DNA from: Klebsiella pneumoniae
Lineage (GTDB): Bacteria > Pseudomonadota > Gammaproteobacteria > Enterobacterales > Enterobacteriaceae
DNA: 64,000 bases
Direction of reading: 5' to 3'
NCBI RefSeq assembly: GCF_000742135.1
Contig: NZ_KN046818.1
Coordinates: 4,972,295-5,036,294, forward strand
Part shown: in pieces, positions 34,873-53,051 of the stretch
Numbering within the stretch: the first letter of the stretch is position 1
How the letters are laid out: each line of letters starts with the position of its first letter
Program-made: the position numbers and the translations under genes
Notes under the pieces: generated by a model
The model's input: the letters and a program-made list of their open reading frames with translations, nothing else
Database searches by the model: none
Told to the model about the DNA's origin: nothing

Positions 34873-35538
34873 ATGACTCAACCAGAAGCAGTATTTTTTG
34901 ACTGTGACGGCACGCTGGTCGACAGCGAGGTGATTTGCTCCCGCGCCTACGTTCACATGTTTCAGGAATTCGGCATTACGCTGGACCTCGCCGAGATTTT
35001 TAAGCGCTTCAAAGGTGTGAAGCTGTACGAAATTATCGACACCATCAACGCTGAGTATGGCGTTAATCTGCAAAAGGCCACCCTGGAGCCGATTTACCGG
35101 GCGGAGGTCGCTCGCCTGTTCGATAGCGAGCTGGAGGTGATTCCCGGAGCCCAGGCGCTGCTGGATGCGGTAAGCGTCCCGATGTGCGTGGTTTCCAATG
35201 GCCCAGTCAGTAAGATGCAGCACTCGCTCGGACGCACCGGCCTGCTGCGCCATTTCACTGACCGCTTGTACAGCGGCTACGATATTCAGCGCTGGAAGCC
35301 CGACCCAGCGCTGATGTTTCATGCGGCAGAGGCCATGCAGGTAAAAGCCGAAAACTGTATTCTGGTGGATGACTCCAGCGCCGGCGCTCAGTCGGGGATT
35401 GCCGCCGGCATGGAAGTGTTTTATTTCTGCGCCGATCCGCACAACCAGCCGATCGATCATCCCAAAGTGACGACCTTTACCGATCTGGCAGAGCTGCCGG
35501 CATTGTGGCAGGCGCGCGGCTGGGATATCACGCGTTAA
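34873..35538 (+). CDS. yieH: 6-phosphogluconate phosphatase YieH (HAD)
   Basis: Soluble HAD-superfamily phosphatase; the E. coli enzyme prefers 6-phosphogluconate. It has 221 residues. Motif I FFDCDGTLVDSE has nucleophile Asp10 and acid Asp12; motif II is VVSNGP, motif III WKPDPALM, motif IV LVDDSSAG; the C1 cap lies at about 18-85. Divergent from adeP. E. coli cbrB and cbrC, which lie next to yieH there, are absent here. Confidence 0.95.
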   Translation: MTQPEAVFFDCDGTLVDSEVICSRAYVHMFQEFGITLDLAEIFKRFKGVKLYEIIDTINAEYGVNLQKATLEPIYRAEVARLFDSELEVIPGAQALLDAVSVPMCVVSNGPVSKMQHSLGRTGLLRHFTDRLYSGYDIQRWKPDPALMFHAAEAMQVKAENCILVDDSSAGAQSGIAAGMEVFYFCADPHNQPIDHPKVTTFTDLAELPALWQARGWDITR

Positions 35539-35617
35539 GGGCCTGGTGAGCGGCACGTTGGCATCGATGCCCCCCCGCTATGCGTCTGCGTAAGCGGGGA
35601 ATAGAACTAGCGGCTTT

Positions 35618-36379
<762 letters not shown>

Positions 36380-36386
36380 CTAAAGG

Positions 36387-37583
<1,197 letters not shown>

Positions 37584-37591
37584 TTATCGTC

Positions 37592-39235
<1,644 letters not shown>

Positions 39236-39348
39236 TTATATAATCATTGGCGTAAATAAAACACGACAACAACCCTATTCCGTGCCGGTGCTAATAGCCG
39301 TATCCATACCGTTTGACGTCGCGACGGCTGTTATTTTTGCGGTTAGAC

Positions 39349-39431
39349 AAAAACAAAAAAACCTGAAGAAGACCATCTGCCTTGGCAGATAATCCTCTTC
39401 AGGTTTTGCCCGCGCATCGCGGTAGCAACCC
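39349..39431 (-). promoter_or_regulatory. Proximal BglG-type RAT and overlapping terminator
   Basis: On the minus strand the 30-base sequence at 39431-39402 begins GGGTTGCTACCG and ends GCGGGCAAAACC, matching the ribonucleic antiterminator (RAT) bound by BglG-type proteins. It overlaps the left arm of a hairpin AACCTGAAGA / TCTTCAGGTT (39357-39404) followed by TTTTTTTG, a strong terminator. Compared with the distal copy, the stem shows paired changes (CTG to CCG and CAG to CGG). It ends 123 bases before bglH. The 120 bases between show no other gene. Confidence 0.9.
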
Positions 39432-39454
39432 TCATTCAGCCATTATTGGCCCGC

Positions 39455-39524
39455 ATAAAACAAAAAACCTGATATCGCCCCCAGGAGCAATATCAGGTTT
39501 TGCCTGCTGTCGCAGTCACAATCC
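39455..39524 (-). promoter_or_regulatory. Distal BglG-type RAT and overlapping terminator
   Basis: The 29-base minus-strand sequence at 39524-39496 begins GGATTGTGACTG and ends GCAGGCAAAACC, nearly identical to the E. coli bgl RAT. It overlaps a hairpin with AACCTGATAT / ATATCAGGTT arms (39467-39498) followed by TTTTTTGTTTT. Only 24 bases separate its U-run from the proximal RAT; in E. coli the two elements flank the whole bglG gene. Confidence 0.92.
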
Positions 39525-39658
39525 GTTTAAACCATCCTGAGCGTTAAAACTCAGTGAGTGGCAGCTGATTGTTACGCGATAAAATGAATAACTCAAACGG
39601 ACAGATTGTTAATTGTGACGATAATCTCAGCAATCTCGCAGCCGCGGGGTAAAACATA

Positions 39659-39692
39659 TCTAATTCTGATAAATCCATTTACCAGAATTAGA
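39659..39692 (-). terminator. 34-bp palindrome downstream of phoU
   Basis: TCTAATTCTG / CAGAATTAGA with an inner TAAAT/ATTTA, one mismatched pair, just after the phoU stop. The following minus-strand sequence TATGTTTT is only weakly U-rich. A probable terminator or mRNA-end hairpin of pst-phoU. The bgl promoter should lie in the next 130 bases; I cannot assign it. Confidence 0.6.
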
Positions 39693-39703
39693 CAGAATGA
39701 TTA

Positions 39704-40429
39704 TTACTCTTTCGGATCTTTGCCAGCGAGCAGTTTATCCAGCTCATCGCCGCCAACGTGACGGAAATCCTGACCTTTGACGAAGTAGAAAATATATTCG
39801 CAGATATTCTGGCAGCGGTCGCCGATACGCTCGATGGAGCGCGCGCAGAACAGCGCGGTCAGGACGCTGGGGATAGTGCGCGAGTCTTCCATCATGTAGG
39901 TCATCAGCTGACGCACGATGCCTTCATACTCCTGGTCGACTTTCTTATCTTCGCGATAGATACGTACCGCTTCGTCGAGATCCATACGCGCAAACGCATC
40001 CAGTACGTCATGCAGCATCTGCACCGTGTGGCGGCCCAGCGATTCGAGGCTCACCAGCAGCGGCTGGTGCTGCTGGGAAAACTTCTCCAGCGCGGTGCGG
40101 CAGATTTTATCCGCCACGTCGCCAATGCGTTCCAGCTCAGCGATAGTCTTGATGATCGCCATCACCAGGCGCAGGTCGCTGGCGGTCGGCTGGCGCTTGG
40201 CGATGATGCGCACGCACGCTTCATCGATAGCCACTTCCATCATGTTGACCTGCTTGTCGCCGTCGATGACGCGTTTCGCCAGATCGCTGTCCTGGTTATG
40301 CATGGCGGTGATGGCATCAGAGAGCTGCTGTTCCACCAGCCCACCCATGGTCATCACCTGGGTGCGGATATACTCCAGTTCAGCGTTGAACTGGCCGGAA
40401 ATATGTTTGTTAAGATTTAGGTTGTCCAT
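39704..40429 (-). CDS. phoU: Phosphate signalling protein PhoU
   Basis: Peripheral membrane protein that links the Pst transporter to the PhoR-PhoB system and dampens the Pho response when phosphate is ample. The start at 40429 ([14 protein letters not shown]) gives 241 residues as in E. coli. It has two PhoU three-helix repeats (about 15-105 and 120-215), each with the metal-binding E/D-x-x-x-D pattern ([24 protein letters not shown]). Last gene of pstSCAB-phoU, 50 bases after pstB. Confidence 0.98.
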   Translation of the reverse strand: MDNLNLNKHISGQFNAELEYIRTQVMTMGGLVEQQLSDAITAMHNQDSDLAKRVIDGDKQVNMMEVAIDEACVRIIAKRQPTASDLRLVMAIIKTIAELERIGDVADKICRTALEKFSQQHQPLLVSLESLGRHTVQMLHDVLDAFARMDLDEAVRIYREDKKVDQEYEGIVRQLMTYMMEDSRTIPSVLTALFCARSIERIGDRCQNICEYIFYFVKGQDFRHVGGDELDKLLAGKDPKE

Positions 40430-40479
40430 GGTGTCTCCTGATTGCCCAACTGGTGAGAGCCTGAAAGCACAAGGGCAAA

Positions 40480-43153
<2,674 letters not shown>

Positions 43154-43188
43154 TTACTCTTTACGTATTAAAACTTGTTCGAATAAAT

Positions 43189-43260
43189 GCCCGGTGGCGC
43201 TGGCTCCCGGGCCTACAGTCTGAACCGTAGGGCGGGCAGCGCCTGAACGCCCCCGCCATC
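43189..43260. repeat. REP pair (BIME) between pstS and pstC
   Basis: GCCCGGTGGCGC...CCCGGGCCTACAG (43189-43218) is a Klebsiella-type REP unit; an inverted, less regular copy CGTAGGGCGGG...CCCCGCCATC follows (43226-43260). Such hairpins commonly stabilise the upstream message, here the abundant pstS transcript. Confidence 0.65.
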
Positions 43261-43278
43261 TTCGTCAAAAATCTACTG

Positions 43279-44319
43279 TTAGTACAGCGCTTTACCGCTG
43301 CTGTCTTTGACGTTGGTTTTCCATGCCGCGCGAACCTGCTCTACCACGCTTTCCGGCAGCGTCGCGTAATCCAGCGCATTCGCTTCTTTCCCGCCGTTTT
43401 TATACGCCCAGTCGAAGAACTTCAGCACTTCAGCGGTCTGTTCCGGCTTGTTCGTCGCCTTATGCACCAGAATGAAGGTGGTTGAGGTGATCGGCCATGC
43501 ATTCTCGCCTTTCTGGTTGGTCAGGTCCTGAGCGAAAGACTTGCTCCAGTCAACGCCTTTTGCGGCGTTAGCGAAGTTGTCTTCAGTCGGGCTAACCGGC
43601 TTGCCGTCGGCAGAGACCAGTTTGGTGTAGGCCAGGTTGTTTTGCTTAGCGTAAGCGTATTCGACGTAACCAATCGAGCCCGGCAGACGCTGAACAAAGG
43701 CGGCGATACCATCGTTGCCTTTACCGCCCAAACCGGTTGGCCAGTTTACGGTAGAGCCGGCGCCGATTTTCGATTTCCACTCTTCATTCACTTTGGACAG
43801 GTAGCTGGTGAAAACGAAGGAGGTACCAGAACCATCGGCGCGGCGGACCACGGCGATGTTCTGCGACGGCAGCTTCAGGCCCGGGTTGAGCTTAGCGATC
43901 GCTTCGTCATCCCATTTTTTAATTTTACCCAGGTAGATATCACCGAGGGTTTTGCCATCCAGCACCAGCTCGCCGGATTTCACGCCAGGCAGGTTAACCG
44001 CCAGTACCACGCCGCCAATCACGGTGGGGAACTGGAACAGACCTTCCTGGGTCAGTTTGTCATCAGCCAGCGGAGCATCAGAAGCACCGAAATCAACGGT
44101 GTTGGCAATAATCTGCTTAACGCCACCAGAGGAACCAATACCCTGGTAGTTCACTTTATTGCCGGTTTCTTTCTGATAGGTATCAGCCCATTTGGCATAC
44201 ACCGGCGCAGGGAAAGTTGCGCCTGCGCCAGTCAGGCTTGCTGCTGCGAAGGCAGAGAAAGCGCTCATCGATAAGGTCGCGGCGACAACTGTTGCGACGG
44301 TGGTACGCATAACGTTCAT
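43279..44319 (-). CDS. pstS: Periplasmic phosphate-binding protein PstS
   Basis: High-affinity phosphate receptor feeding PstCAB. It has 346 residues, as in E. coli. The signal peptide is cut after SAFAA-ASL (about residue 25). Phosphate-binding segments: [24 protein letters not shown] and [15 protein letters not shown]. First gene of the operon, under the Pho boxes at 44385-44425. Confidence 0.98.
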   Translation of the reverse strand: MNVMRTTVATVVAATLSMSAFSAFAAASLTGAGATFPAPVYAKWADTYQKETGNKVNYQGIGSSGGVKQIIANTVDFGASDAPLADDKLTQEGLFQFPTVIGGVVLAVNLPGVKSGELVLDGKTLGDIYLGKIKKWDDEAIAKLNPGLKLPSQNIAVVRRADGSGTSFVFTSYLSKVNEEWKSKIGAGSTVNWPTGLGGKGNDGIAAFVQRLPGSIGYVEYAYAKQNNLAYTKLVSADGKPVSPTEDNFANAAKGVDWSKSFAQDLTNQKGENAWPITSTTFILVHKATNKPEQTAEVLKFFDWAYKNGGKEANALDYATLPESVVEQVRAAWKTNVKDSSGKALY

Positions 44320-44384
44320 AATGTCTCCTGCTGGGATTCGTAAATCATTGTTTCGAGGCTATGGTGAGCAAAATAGGTCAAAGA

Positions 44385-44425
44385 GGTGACAGTAAAATGT
44401 ACGAATTATGACAGTTTTATGACAG
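44385..44425 (-). promoter_or_regulatory. Two PhoB boxes upstream of pstS
   Basis: On the minus strand, CTGTCATAAAACTGTCATA (44425-44407) is an almost perfect Pho box (two 7-base repeats), followed by a second, weaker unit ending in TTTTACTGTCACC (to 44385). They lie 66-106 bases before the pstS ATG, replacing the -35 element as usual. The rest of the 336-base gap to glmS holds only the glmS terminator. Confidence 0.9.
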
Positions 44426-44611
44426 GCCGGGAGAGTGGATTTTACGCCAAATAATACGCTTATAACTCAGATGGTTATCTTTAATCATGACCGTGGAATG
44501 ACAAAATAATTTTCTTTTTATGACGGCGAAATCGGACCGTAAAACGATCGTTTGTCATCTACCGCCAGCCAAAATATTGCGCACGTAATCGGTGGAAAAC
44601 AGCAGGTGCAA

Positions 44612-44642
44612 ATAAAAAGGGCCGCCGTCGGCAGCCCTTTGC
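44612..44642 (-). terminator. Terminator of glmUS
   Basis: AAAGGGCTGCCG / CGGCGGCCCTTT hairpin after the glmS stop, followed on the minus strand by TTATTTG. Confidence 0.85.
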
Positions 44643-44655
44643 AGGATAGGATGCT

Positions 44656-46485
44656 TTACTCAACCGTTACCGATTTCGCCAGGTTACGCGGCTGGTCAAC
44701 GTCAGTGCCTTTGATCAGCGCGACGTGATAAGCCAACAGCTGCAGCGGAACCGTATAGAAGATAGGGGCGATGGTCTCTTCCACATGCGGCATCTCAATG
44801 ATGTGCATGTTATCGCTACCGTTGAAGCCGGCTTCACCGTCGGCGAAGACGTATAGTTCACCGCCGCGGGCACGAACCTCTTCGATGTTGGATTTCAGTT
44901 TTTCCAGCAGTTCGTTGTTCGGCGCCACCACGATCACCGGCATTTCCGCATCAATCAGCGCCAGTGGGCCGTGCTTAAGCTCGCCCGCCGCATAGGCTTC
45001 CGCGTGAATGTAGGAGATCTCTTTCAGCTTCAGCGCCCCTTCCATAGCGATCGGATACTGATCGCCACGGCCAAGGAACAGCGCATGGTGCTTATCAGAG
45101 AAGCGCTCTGCCAGCTGCTCAATACGCTTGTCCTGGGAGAGCATCTGCTCGATACGGTTCGGCAGAGCCTGAAGGCCGTGCACGATATCATGCTCGATAG
45201 ACGCATCCTGACCTTTCAGTCGCGCCAGTTTCGCCACCAGCATCAACAGCACGGTTAGCTGAGTGGTAAAGGCTTTGGTCGAGGCCACGCCGATTTCCGT
45301 TCCGGCTTTGGTCATCAGCGCCAGATCGGACTCGCGCACCAGCGACGAGCCCGGCACGTTGCAGATGGCCAGCGAGCCGAGATAGCCCAGCTCTTTCGAC
45401 AGACGCAGCGCCGCCAGGGTATCGGCGGTTTCACCGGACTGGGAGAGGGTGATCATCAGGCTATTGCGACGCACTGCGGACTTGCGATAGCGGAATTCGG
45501 AGGCGATTTCCACATCGCACGGGACGCCGGCTAACGCTTCGAACCAGTAGCGGGAGACCATCCCGGAGTTATAGGAAGTCCCGCAGGCAACTATCTGAAT
45601 ATGTTCAACCTGAGCCAGCATTTCATTGGCGTTCGGCCCCAGTTCGCTGAGATCCACTTCGCCATGGCTGATGCGCCCGGTCAGGGTGTTCTTAATCGCG
45701 TTCGGCTGCTCGAAAATCTCTTTCTGCATATAGTGGCGGTAGATACCTTTATCGCCAGCGTCATACTGCAGATTGGATTCGATCTCCTGGCGCTTCACTT
45801 GCGCAGCGGACTTATCAAAAATCACCACCGAACGGCGAGTCACTTCCGCGATATCGCCTTCTTCGAGGAAGATGAAGCGGCGGGTAACTGGCAGCAATGC
45901 CAGCTGGTCGGAGGCGATAAAGTTTTCACCCATCCCCAGGCCAATTACCAGCGGGCTACCGGAGCGGGCCGCCAGCAGAGTTCCCGGGTCACGGGTATCC
46001 ATGATCACCGTACCGTAAGCGCCGCGCAGCTGCGGGATAGCGCGCAGGACGGCTTCACGCAAGGTACCGCCTTGTTCCAGCTCCCAGTGCACCAGATGGG
46101 CGATAACTTCGGTATCCGTCTCGGTGACGAAGACATAGCCGCGAGACTGCAGCAGGGCGCGCAGCGGCTCATGGTTTTCGATGATCCCGTTATGGACCAC
46201 CACAATGTGTTCAGAAACATGCGGATGCGCATTGCTCTCAGACGGTTCGCCGTGCGTCGCCCAACGAGTATGGGCGATCCCGGTACCACCGTGTAACGGT
46301 TGCTCTTCTACCGCCTGAGCCAGCATCTGAACTTTACCCAGGCGACGCACGCGGGTCATATGACCTTCGCTGTCGACCACTGCCAGACCGGCAGAGTCAT
46401 AGCCACGGTATTCCAGACGACGTAAACCTTCGAGAAGGATTTCAGCAATATCACGCTGCGCGACTGCGCCAACAATTCCACACAT
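44656..46485 (-). CDS. glmS: Glucosamine-6-phosphate synthase
   Basis: Makes glucosamine-6-phosphate from fructose-6-phosphate and glutamine, the entry to amino-sugar and cell-wall synthesis. It has 609 residues, as in E. coli. After Met removal, Cys1 (MCGIVGAV) is the glutaminase nucleophile; the Ntn domain spans about 1-240. Two SIS isomerase domains follow (about 285-425 and 460-600), with [17 protein letters not shown] and the C-terminal [11 protein letters not shown]. Downstream of glmU; in E. coli the glmS message is activated by the GlmZ small RNA after processing near the glmU stop. Confidence 0.99.
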   Translation of the reverse strand: MCGIVGAVAQRDIAEILLEGLRRLEYRGYDSAGLAVVDSEGHMTRVRRLGKVQMLAQAVEEQPLHGGTGIAHTRWATHGEPSESNAHPHVSEHIVVVHNGIIENHEPLRALLQSRGYVFVTETDTEVIAHLVHWELEQGGTLREAVLRAIPQLRGAYGTVIMDTRDPGTLLAARSGSPLVIGLGMGENFIASDQLALLPVTRRFIFLEEGDIAEVTRRSVVIFDKSAAQVKRQEIESNLQYDAGDKGIYRHYMQKEIFEQPNAIKNTLTGRISHGEVDLSELGPNANEMLAQVEHIQIVACGTSYNSGMVSRYWFEALAGVPCDVEIASEFRYRKSAVRRNSLMITLSQSGETADTLAALRLSKELGYLGSLAICNVPGSSLVRESDLALMTKAGTEIGVASTKAFTTQLTVLLMLVAKLARLKGQDASIEHDIVHGLQALPNRIEQMLSQDKRIEQLAERFSDKHHALFLGRGDQYPIAMEGALKLKEISYIHAEAYAAGELKHGPLALIDAEMPVIVVAPNNELLEKLKSNIEEVRARGGELYVFADGEAGFNGSDNMHIIEMPHVEETIAPIFYTVPLQLLAYHVALIKGTDVDQPRNLAKSVTVE

Positions 46486-46636
46486 AGTTAAATTTCCTGA
46501 TAATGGCGATATGCCATGCGTTGTCGCTGACCTGTATTTGCCCGTTTTCCGGGCGCCCCGAGCCTTGTAGAGAGTGGGGTTATTGTTATGGTACTGCCTG
46601 CGGACGGGGATCTATGTTGACCCTCTCATCCTGGTT

Positions 46637-46658
46637 CGCCGGGAAAATTTCCCCGGCG
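46637..46658 (-). other. Hairpin in the glmU-glmS spacer
   Basis: CGCCGGGAAA / TTTCCCCGGCG, with one bulged base, just after the glmU stop. It is not followed by a U-run on the minus strand, so it is more likely an mRNA processing or stability structure than a terminator. Confidence 0.5.
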
Positions 46659-46668
46659 ATAATCCAAA

Positions 46669-48039
46669 TTATTTCTTCTTCACCGGACGCTGCCAGCCCT
46701 GTTTGTGGACCTGCGGTACGCGGCTCAACACCAGCTCGTTATCGGCGATATTGCGCGTAACGGTGGTGCCGGCGGCGATAGTAACGCCATTGCCTACCGT
46801 GACCGGGGCCACCAGCTGGGTATCCGAGCCGACAAAGACATCATCGCCAATAATCGTTTTATGCTTGTTCGCACCATCGTAGTTGCAGGTGATGGTGCCC
46901 GCGCCGATATTGACGTTATCGCCAATCTCCGCATCGCCCAGATAGGTCAGATGACCCGCCTTGGAGCCTTTCCCGAGACGCGCTTTTTTCATTTCCACGA
47001 AGTTACCAACGTGGGCGCCTTCCAGCAGTTCGGCGCCCGGGCGCAGACGGGCAAATGGACCGATGGTGCAGGCCGCCTGCAGCTGGGCATCTTCCACCAC
47101 GCTGTAGGGGCTAATTTCGCAGTCATCGCCGATGGTGCTGTTTTTGATCACGCAGCCGGCGCCGATTTTCACTCGATCGCCCAGCACCACGTTGCCTTCC
47201 AGAATAACGTTAGTATCGATCTCTACATCGCGCCCGTGCTGCAGCGTACCGCGCAGATCGAAACGCGCCGGATCGCGCAGCATCACGCCCGCCAGCAGCA
47301 GCTTTTCCGCCTGCTCCGCCTGGTAGACGCGCTCCAGGCGCGCAAGCTGCAGGCGGTTGTTGACGCCTTCGACTTCGCTCAGGCGCTGCGGATGCACTGC
47401 GACGATCTGGTGTCCTTCCTGGTGCGCCATGGCGATGATATCGGTGATGTAGTATTCGCCCTGAGCGTTGTTATTGGTGAGTTTCGCCAGCCAGCGCTTT
47501 AGATCCGCTCCGCCGGCGATCAGGATCCCGGTGTTGATTTCCTGGATCTGGCGCTGGGCCTCGCTGGCATCTTTGTGCTCAACGATGCCCGTCACCTGGC
47601 CATTTTCACGGGTAATGCGGCCATAGCCGGTTGGGTCATCCAGCTTCACCGTTAACAGACCAATCCCACCCTGTGGTTTCGCGGCGCGCAGGCGCTGTAG
47701 CGTCTCAACGGAGATCAGCGGCACGTCGCCATAGAGCATCAGGATGTCTTCATCATCATTGAAGAATGGCGCCGCCTGCTGCATAGCGTGCCCGGTTCCG
47801 AGCTGCTCGGCCTGCAGCACCCAGTTCAGGTTGTCTTCATGCAGAGTCTGACGCAGCAGATCGCCGCCGTGGCCGTATACCAGGTGTACCGCACATGCGC
47901 CTAAATCGTTAGCGGCATCAATGACATGCTGCACCATTGGCTTCCCGGCCAGGGTATGAAGCACCTTAGGAAGATCGGAATACATGCGGGTCCCTTTGCC
48001 TGCAGCAAGGATAACCACGCTCATCGCACTATTTGACAT
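46669..48039 (-). CDS. glmU: Bifunctional UDP-GlcNAc synthase GlmU
   Basis: Acetylates glucosamine-1-phosphate and uridylylates it to UDP-GlcNAc. The ATG at 48039 ([20 protein letters not shown]) gives 456 residues as in E. coli; the ATG two codons upstream is too close to the AGGA ribosome site. The N-terminal nucleotidyltransferase (about 1-230) has LAAGKGTRM and YGDVPLI; the C-terminal left-handed beta helix (about 250-450) has hexapeptide repeats and the motif [17 protein letters not shown]. Upstream of glmS in one operon. Confidence 0.98.
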   Translation of the reverse strand: MSNSAMSVVILAAGKGTRMYSDLPKVLHTLAGKPMVQHVIDAANDLGACAVHLVYGHGGDLLRQTLHEDNLNWVLQAEQLGTGHAMQQAAPFFNDDEDILMLYGDVPLISVETLQRLRAAKPQGGIGLLTVKLDDPTGYGRITRENGQVTGIVEHKDASEAQRQIQEINTGILIAGGADLKRWLAKLTNNNAQGEYYITDIIAMAHQEGHQIVAVHPQRLSEVEGVNNRLQLARLERVYQAEQAEKLLLAGVMLRDPARFDLRGTLQHGRDVEIDTNVILEGNVVLGDRVKIGAGCVIKNSTIGDDCEISPYSVVEDAQLQAACTIGPFARLRPGAELLEGAHVGNFVEMKKARLGKGSKAGHLTYLGDAEIGDNVNIGAGTITCNYDGANKHKTIIGDDVFVGSDTQLVAPVTVGNGVTIAAGTTVTRNIADNELVLSRVPQVHKQGWQRPVKKK

Positions 48040-48369
48040 ACTCATCCTGACGGTAGTTAGAACGAAAAGTAAAAGCCTTTCACGTTGAAATTTCTACATA
48101 TTTTTCATCATAAAACGAGACGTGGAGAAAACGTCCAGGCTCACTGTTTTACCCCATTTTATGACGCTATTTTTAACCACTGCAAATCAGTTTAACGCTG
48201 AAAAAGGAGGGCGGGGTGGAGAATCATTAACTATCTCACTGCTTTTGCTGTTTTTTCGCCACCTGAATAAAGCCGCAGCGGCAGGCGTTTATCAGCACCC
48301 ACAGCGGGAAGAACCAGGATAAATATTCGCCAGTCGCTGGCGGGGGAGGACGGTAAAGTGATTGATGCT
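48040..48369. other. Intergenic stretch upstream of glmU, no gene seen
   Basis: About 330 bases that should contain the glmUS promoters, which I cannot place. There is a short hairpin CGCCAG-TCG-CTGGCG at 48328-48342. A plus-strand frame of 66 codons (48122-48322) has no ribosome site or family resemblance and is not called. Confidence 0.5.
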
Positions 48370-48370
48370 A

Positions 48371-48412
48371 TCCATAAAAAACGAAAGGCCACCTATCAGG
48401 TGACCTTCTTTT
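48371..48412. terminator. Hairpin terminator of the small transcription unit
   Basis: AAGG-CCACCT-ATC-AGGTGA-CCTT hairpin (48385-48407). On the minus strand it is followed by TCGTTTTTTATGG, on the plus strand by CTTTTC; it can serve the small frame at 48486-48536. Confidence 0.7.
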
Positions 48413-48485
48413 CCCGGTTTCACATCGCCAGTGTTGTCGTTTTGATGGGCGATACGTCGTGTCAGCGGGCGAGATAGCGCGGAGC

Positions 48486-48536
48486 TTAGAAGCTCAGGAC
48501 GCTAAATTTAGCGATGATTTTATGGAACAGTTTCAT
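48486..48536 (-). CDS. Candidate small protein, 16 codons
   Basis: Reads MKLFHKIIAKFSVLSF then TAA. A clear ribosome site AGGA lies seven bases before the ATG. The peptide is short, basic and hydrophobic (three Lys, one His, four Phe) and could form an amphipathic helix, resembling leader peptides or type I toxins in general character; I do not recognise it. The coding RNA includes the palindrome CGCTAAA-TTTAGCG. A promoter-like TATAAA and a CRP-type palindrome lie upstream and a terminator about 75 bases downstream, giving a predicted RNA of about 185 bases. It could instead be a small RNA with an incidental frame. Confidence 0.45.
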   Translation of the reverse strand: MKLFHKIIAKFSVLSF

Positions 48537-48560
48537 GATGATTTCCTGACGCAGGTGCAG

Positions 48561-48601
48561 TTTATAACGCTCTTTTTTGTGATATGCATCACAAAAAAGA
48601 G
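48561..48601 (-). promoter_or_regulatory. CRP-type palindrome and promoter of the small unit
   Basis: CTCTTTTTTGTGAT / ATCACAAAAAAGAG, a perfect 14-bp-arm palindrome with a 4-base centre (48570-48601). It contains TGTGA-N6-TCACA (48578-48593), the exact CRP core. A -10-like TATAAA lies at 48561-48566 on the minus strand. The CRP centre would then be near -31, a position more typical of repression than activation. The same palindrome could also form an RNA hairpin. Confidence 0.65.
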
Positions 48602-48682
48602 TTTACGCCTCATCATTTAACTAATCAATAACAATTAAGGGTGAATACTGTTTTCACTTCATCCGCTCGTCAGCAGCGGGCA

Positions 48683-48720
48683 ATAAAAAAAGCCAGCCTG
48701 GAACCCAGACTGGCTTTTTA
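48683..48720 (-). terminator. Terminator of the atp operon
   Basis: AAAAAGCCAGTCTGG-GTT-CCAGGCTGGCTTTTTTT read on the minus strand, 14 bases after the atpC stop; a strong intrinsic terminator. Confidence 0.95.
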
Positions 48721-48734
48721 CGTTCAAGCCGGTG

Positions 48735-49154
48735 TTACATCGCTTTTTTGGTCAACTCGATAACGCGCAGTTTAGCGATCGCTTTGGCCAGTTCCGCAGA
48801 CGCCTGAGCGTAATCCACATCACCGTGAGAGCTCTTAATGTGCTCTTCCGCTTTGCGTTTCGCTTCCAGCGCTCGCGCTTCGTCGAGGTCCTGACCGCGA
48901 ATTGCGGTATCCGCCAGGACGGTCACGCTGCCAGGCTGCACTTCAAGAATGCCGCCGGACAGATAGATAAACTCTTCATGACCGTGCTGTTTAACGATGC
49001 GAATCATACCAGGCTTAATGGCGGTGAGCAGCGGCGCGTGGCCCGGGTAAATACCCAGTTCACCTTCGCTACCCGTTACCTGGATTTTTTCGACCAGACC
49101 AGAGAACATTTGTTGCTCTGCGCTGACGACGTCCAGGTGGTAAGTCATTGCCAT
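48735..49154 (-). CDS. atpC: ATP synthase F1 epsilon subunit
   Basis: Part of the central stalk; inhibits ATP hydrolysis by the F1 motor. It has 139 residues, as in E. coli. The N-terminal beta sandwich (about 1-85; [28 protein letters not shown]) is followed by two C-terminal helices (about 90-138) that form the inhibitory arm. Last gene of atpIBEFHAGDC, 20 bases after atpD. Confidence 0.99.
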
Positions 49155-49174
49155 ATCACCCTCCGATTAAGGCG

Positions 49175-51447
<2,273 letters not shown>

Positions 51448-51497
51448 GAGCTTCTCCTCAATGCCTTGCGGCCTGCCCTAAGACAGACCGCCAGACG

Positions 51498-53039
51498 TTA
51501 CCAGGACTGGGTTGCTTTGAAGGAATCGAGGATGCCTTTCAGCTTGCCTTCGATTTCGTCGTTATAGCCACCGGACTGGTTAATCTCTTGCATCAGCGGA
51601 GCGTGATCACGGTCGACGTAAGCCAGCAGAGCGGCTTCGAAGCTACCGATTTTCGCCAGTTCTACATCAGCCAGGTAACCACGTTCTGCTGCGAACAGAA
51701 CCAGAGACTGCTGCGCGACGGACATCGGCGCATACTGTTTCTGTTTCAGCAGCTCGGTCACTTTCTGACCGTGGTCCAGCTGTTTGCGGGTTGCATCGTC
51801 AAGGTCGGATGCAAACTGGGAGAACGCCGCCAGTTCACGATACTGCGCCAGCGCGGTACGGATACCACCGGACAGTTTCTTCATGATCTTGGTCTGCGCT
51901 GCACCACCAACACGGGATACGGAGATACCCGGGTTAACCGCAGGACGAATACCGGCGTTAAACAGGTTGGTTTCCAGGAAGATCTGACCATCGGTAATAG
52001 AGATTACGTTGGTCGGAACGAATGCGGAAACGTCACCCGCCTGCGTTTCGATAATCGGCAGCGCGGTCAGAGAACCGGTTTTCCCTTTCACTTCACCTTT
52101 GGTGAAGGCTTCAACGTATTCGGCGTTAACACGCGCAGCACGCTCCAGCAGACGAGAGTGGAGGTAGAATACGTCGCCCGGGAACGCTTCACGTCCAGGC
52201 GGACGACGGAGCAGCAGGGAGATCTGGCGATAAGCAACAGCCTGTTTAGACAGATCATCGTAAACGATCAGCGCATCTTCACCGCGGTCGCGGAAGTATT
52301 CGCCCATTGCGCAACCAGCGTATGGCGCCAGGTATTGCAGTGCAGCAGATTCAGATGCAGTCGCTACCACTACGATGGTGTTAGCCAGCGCGCCGTGCTC
52401 TTCCAGTTTACGCACCACGTTAGAGATGGTGGACGCTTTCTGACCGATAGCGACATAGACGCACTTGATGCCGGAATCACGCTGGTTGATGATGGCATCG
52501 ATAGCCAGCGCAGTTTTACCGGTCTGACGGTCGCCGATGATCAGTTCACGCTGACCACGACCGATTGGGATCATGGCGTCAACGGATTTGTAACCGGTCT
52601 GTACCGGCTGATCGACGGACTGACGTTCGATTACGCCCGGCGCGATCGCTTCAACGGCGGAGAAACCGTCGTTTTCCAGCGGACCTTTACCATCAATTGG
52701 CGCGCCCAGGGTGTTAACCACGCGGCCCAGCAGGCCACGGCCTACCGGAACTTCCAGGATACGGCCAGTACATTTCACCTTCATGCCTTCGGCGAGGTCA
52801 GCGTACGGACCCATTACCACCGCACCTACGGAGTCGCGCTCCAGGTTCAGTGCGATAGCGTAACGGTTACCCGGCAGGGAGATCATCTCGCCCTGCATAC
52901 ATTCGGCAAGGCCGTGGATGCGGATAACACCGTCACTTACAGAAACAATAGTACCTTCGTTATGAGCTTCGCTCACAACATTGAACTGAGCAATGCGCTG
53001 CTTGATCAGTTCGCTGATTTCGGTGGAATTCAGTTGCAT
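51498..53039 (-). CDS. atpA: ATP synthase F1 alpha subunit
   Basis: Non-catalytic nucleotide-binding subunit of F1. It has 513 residues, as in E. coli. P-loop GDRQTGKT at about 169-176, an arginine finger in the segment [11 protein letters not shown], and the N-terminal amphipathic helix [16 protein letters not shown] that binds delta. It lies 12 bases after atpH. Confidence 0.99.
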   Translation of the reverse strand: MQLNSTEISELIKQRIAQFNVVSEAHNEGTIVSVSDGVIRIHGLAECMQGEMISLPGNRYAIALNLERDSVGAVVMGPYADLAEGMKVKCTGRILEVPVGRGLLGRVVNTLGAPIDGKGPLENDGFSAVEAIAPGVIERQSVDQPVQTGYKSVDAMIPIGRGQRELIIGDRQTGKTALAIDAIINQRDSGIKCVYVAIGQKASTISNVVRKLEEHGALANTIVVVATASESAALQYLAPYAGCAMGEYFRDRGEDALIVYDDLSKQAVAYRQISLLLRRPPGREAFPGDVFYLHSRLLERAARVNAEYVEAFTKGEVKGKTGSLTALPIIETQAGDVSAFVPTNVISITDGQIFLETNLFNAGIRPAVNPGISVSRVGGAAQTKIMKKLSGGIRTALAQYRELAAFSQFASDLDDATRKQLDHGQKVTELLKQKQYAPMSVAQQSLVLFAAERGYLADVELAKIGSFEAALLAYVDRDHAPLMQEINQSGGYNDEIEGKLKGILDSFKATQSW

Positions 53040-53051
53040 GCTCCAGTCCCC

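Noticed and set aside
39349-39524. The two similar hairpin blocks before bglH as a CRISPR-like or mobile repeat
   Set aside because: Only two copies, each matching the RAT/terminator design of bgl operons, with covarying stems; not an array.
48122-48322. 66-codon plus-strand frame upstream of glmU
   Set aside because: No ribosome-binding site, no recognisable domain, low-complexity segments and no regulatory context.
48570-48601. FNR box reading of the palindrome between glmU and atpC
   Set aside because: FNR needs TTGAT-N4-ATCAA; the sequence has GTGAT/ATCAC, which is the CRP type.
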